From assembly GCA_030268105.1 (NCBI GenBank), contig BSDZ01000017.1, positions 186,001 through 250,000 of the forward strand: 64,000 nucleotides of DNA. The letters run 5' to 3'. This DNA is from Volvox africanus (lineage: Eukaryota > Chlorophyta > Chlorophyceae > Chlamydomonadales > Volvocaceae). Made by a program: the position numbers and the translations under genes. The notes beneath the pieces were generated by a model. It had not been told where the DNA came from. It saw nothing but the letters and a program-made list of their open reading frames with translations, and ran no database searches. Positions 59,950 through 64,000 of this stretch are shown piece by piece (the first letter of the stretch is position 1; the number at the start of each line of letters is the position of its first letter).

Positions 59950-62478
59950 TGTGTGCGTTGGCTTCGTGGAAAGCATCCGAGGCTTTGCGGAACCGTACGA
60001 TTTAGGCGACAAATCTCAAGCAACAAGGAATGCGGGCTGGACCTACCAATGCCTACAAGCCTACTGTTCCCAGCTGCGGCATCTTGCAGCGGTTTGCTTG
60101 GATGCTTGGCTCGGCCAGGAAGCATTGCTGCAATTCCTTACGCGACTAGTACGTTTCGCTCAATCTGTGCGGTGTGTGTAATTAGGGTTCTGCAGTTTGG
60201 GCCGTGAATTCAGGGTGAGTCGTCTTCAAGGGTATTGAGCAGGCAAGGATTCGGACCCATGCAGCGGCCATTGGGGACCTGCGAGGTGGAGGCGCCATAG
60301 TATACTTAGGGCTAAGGAAGTAACTGCTGCTGATATCTAAAGCATGGGTTGTACGGTGAACTCGGGGCTCTGGCCTGACCGTGGTCTAAGAGCGGCAAGC
60401 AGCAGTTAGGGCCATGTTCTTTTGTTCCACGTTGTTAGCGGCAAACATTGAAGCTGAAACTTCAACAAATGGTTTTGAGACCCAAAATCCTGAACAGAGG
60501 TTGTGCCCACCGACAGTAGATGGTTGGGAGGCCCCAGAAAGGTTGGAATATGATATAGATGACCCTTCCATGGGAGGCACTTCGATTGCTTGTACCAAGT
60601 GGCAAAAACGGATATGTGCTGCATCGCATTCCTGAATGCGCAATATAGCATATTACCAGTAAATGGCCACAGTCATGAGCATGTTCCCGTGCATCACATT
60701 TGTGCTAGATTGTGCGTGATTGGAAACATTCTTATGCCACAGCCAAATTCATCGTTCTGCAGCAAGTGCACGAAATGCCTGAAGACCCCAGAAGAACCGC
60801 CAAACGCTTGCTTGAACATAACAACATGATAGACATCACACATTGAGTCCACGAAGAGGTGACGTTCAAGGTGCGGGTACCCCGGGTAACAGCAGCAGTG
60901 TTCCAACGAGCATTGCGGCCCATCGAACACTGAAAAAATAGAGATAACCACACCATATCGAAACACTGTCAGTGGAGGTAGGGAGATACAGTATCGGTCA
61001 AGTATAGTATACAGTATATGTCTAAGCGCCGGGATTGAGCGCAGGCCTGCGGGTCCCCTGAACATGTTGCAGATATCCGTAACAACGTCCCAGCCGACCT
61101 CAGTAGGCTACCTTCGTGACAGAGACGTGCCCGCGTATACCCAATGAGCATTGATGGCCACGTCCAGACTTATTTAGGGTGGCAGGTCCAGGGGCACTAT
61201 TTCCCTACATAGGAGAGAAGAGATGTTAAAGTTCTAGGCTGCTGCGGTGTCACATTATTTTAGAACCTCAACGTGCCGTCCCAGAGGCATATGTCATCTT
61301 TCTTCCTAACAGCGCTGGTCTATCGGACTAACACACGACGTGATAGCCGTACGACAGGTAAGACTGCTAGTTTTTTTAATCAGCGTCCCCTTAGGGACCT
61401 GTGCAATAAATCCAGGACCTCAACGTGATAGGGTGCATATGCACACCTTGACATGCCATAACTTGCCCACCGAGACAATACGAAGGAAACTTGAATGTCA
61501 AGTGGATCAACTCTTGGGAACCAACAATGGCTGGGCACGTCTGAAAGCTGATCCCAAGTTCCATGCCAATTTGATCATTATAACACAGTTGCTGCATTTT
61601 TATGTACTGCTTCGAAGATAAAAGCTCAAATCAGCAGTTGTCATTCGGAAAAAGGCTTAAGCAGGGGAGAGATTTTCCGGTTGTCTCATGCTTCAAGGCT
61701 GCTCGTACACTTCTGCCAGGCAAAATGTTTCGTAATCTAGTTTATATTATCAATGATACAGTGATGTGCTTTATGCTGAAGGCCTACTCCCCCGCATACT
61801 GAATGGGCTGAATGTATGATAGCACTCTCCTGGCGGCAGGCATCAATCCTTCCGGTGGTGCAACGCCGCACAAGAACCGATGTGCCGATTGCTTTCAGCG
61901 GCTTTGGGTTGAAAGCCAACAAGCGGCCATCTGCTGTGACTTCGCCTGCACTGGTGGGCTGGCCTCTTCAGCATGTTTAACTATTCATCAACGGAGAAAC
62001 TACCTCCTAGGGGCCGACAGCTTTAATCCAAAAACTCCCTGCAGCCTCCAAACCTCATGCACGACAGACCTCCCTGTCAGCCGAAGAGGAATTGAAGTCA
62101 TAAGCGTGACGGACTCCACACACTATCCTGTAGCACCGCACTGCTGCGGGAAATTAAGTTAACCCCAATGCAGATGGGGACGTCTCATCCTCCCTTCCTC
62201 CTCACCCAAGCACACCACGCAGCGATGTCAAGCTAGGAGGGCACGGGATCATTTCGTAGATATAAACCCGCTTCCTACGGGTTTGGCGGCCGGCAGCACC
62301 CAACCGCTCTGAGCACTTCATCGGCGGCCGCGCTATGCCCAGCCTTCGTATACCCTCTGAGCAAACCCCGCTTCAAACAGCAATGGCTCCCTAGAAAGAA
62401 ACGGGATGAATTCTAGCATACTGTTCCTTCCGGCTGCTGTGCTCGAGAGCCCGCTGATGTATATGGTAGTGCCTGGTC
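59950..62478. other. Convergent intergenic region before ketol-acid reductoisomerase
   Basis: No gene is recognised. A 123-codon minus-strand frame at 60694-61065 and shorter frames near 60386-60650 have no domain I know and no good splice partners; they could be remnants of a mobile element. The right end contains the reductoisomerase 3' UTR. Confidence 0.4.
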
Positions 62479-63827
<1,349 letters not shown>

Positions 63828-64000
63828 CTGCACGACGGACCGATATACACAAGAAATCATGCAAAGTCCTCAAAAGTTAGCGTCCAAACAGGGTTCACAC
63901 CAGACTCGCTGTGCAAACATCACTAATCCTCAGCAAGTCCCTAAAGTCAAGACAGTATGTTCGTCACGAGTGCAGCTAAAATAGTTCTGGTGTTGATTTG
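63828..64000 (-). other. Intron of ketol-acid reductoisomerase reaching the window edge
   Basis: The exon beginning at 63827 is preceded on the minus strand by a gtcgtgcag acceptor. The remaining 173 bp up to the edge show no continuation of the conserved protein and are taken as intron. Confidence 0.6.

Overview
This window is nuclear DNA of a unicellular or colonial green alga, most likely a volvocine or related chlamydomonadalean species. The evidence is: GC-rich exons with GTGCGN, GTGAGN and GTAAGN donors; many short phase-consistent introns; a plant-type ariadne RBR ligase; a plastid-type Obg GTPase; a plant-type ketol-acid reductoisomerase; COG5 most like plant COG5; and candidate TGTAA poly(A) signals of the Chlamydomonas type. 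Nothing bacterial or viral stands out. I read the exon models by eye, requiring GT-AG borders, a continuous reading phase and family resemblance. They are not backed by transcripts or searches.

Layout. 1-1,471 (+): 3' end of an unidentified gene. 1,472-9,844: gene-poor, with a nuclear LSU rRNA scrap near 8.3 kb. 9,845-13,939 (-): sodium:solute symporter family gene, 7 exons. 13,940-17,476: gene-poor, with an antisense SSU rRNA scrap and one copy of a dispersed 66-68 bp repeat. 17,477-23,699 (+): COG5, 9 exons, with a 28-bp tandem array and a long foldback in its introns. 25,795-31,030 (-): ariadne-type RBR ubiquitin ligase, 12 exons including a 20-nt microexon. 33,205-39,790 (-): six-blade kelch protein, 10 exons. 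40,322-42,193 (+): intronless plastid-type Obg, head to head with the kelch gene. 42,194-48,113: gene-poor, but holding a 343-bp near-identical copy of the Obg G3-G5 segment. 48,114-56,544 (-): eIF2-alpha-kinase-like protein of about 1,709 residues with a kinase insert of about 900 residues. 57,056-59,855 (+): unidentified protein with one membrane segment at each end, head to head with the kinase. 62,479-end (-): C-terminal 213 residues of ketol-acid reductoisomerase, continuing past the window.

The genes are unrelated housekeeping and signalling functions (Golgi tethering, ubiquitination, translation stress control, plastid ribosome biogenesis, branched-chain amino acid synthesis, membrane transport), so there is no operon-like or cluster logic. 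No new multi-gene system is evident. The most unusual items are the Obg fragment copy, whose three differences from the source are all synonymous and which is bracketed by a 12-bp direct repeat; the giant kinase insert; the hairpin-bearing 28-bp array and the intronic foldback in COG5; and the rRNA scraps.
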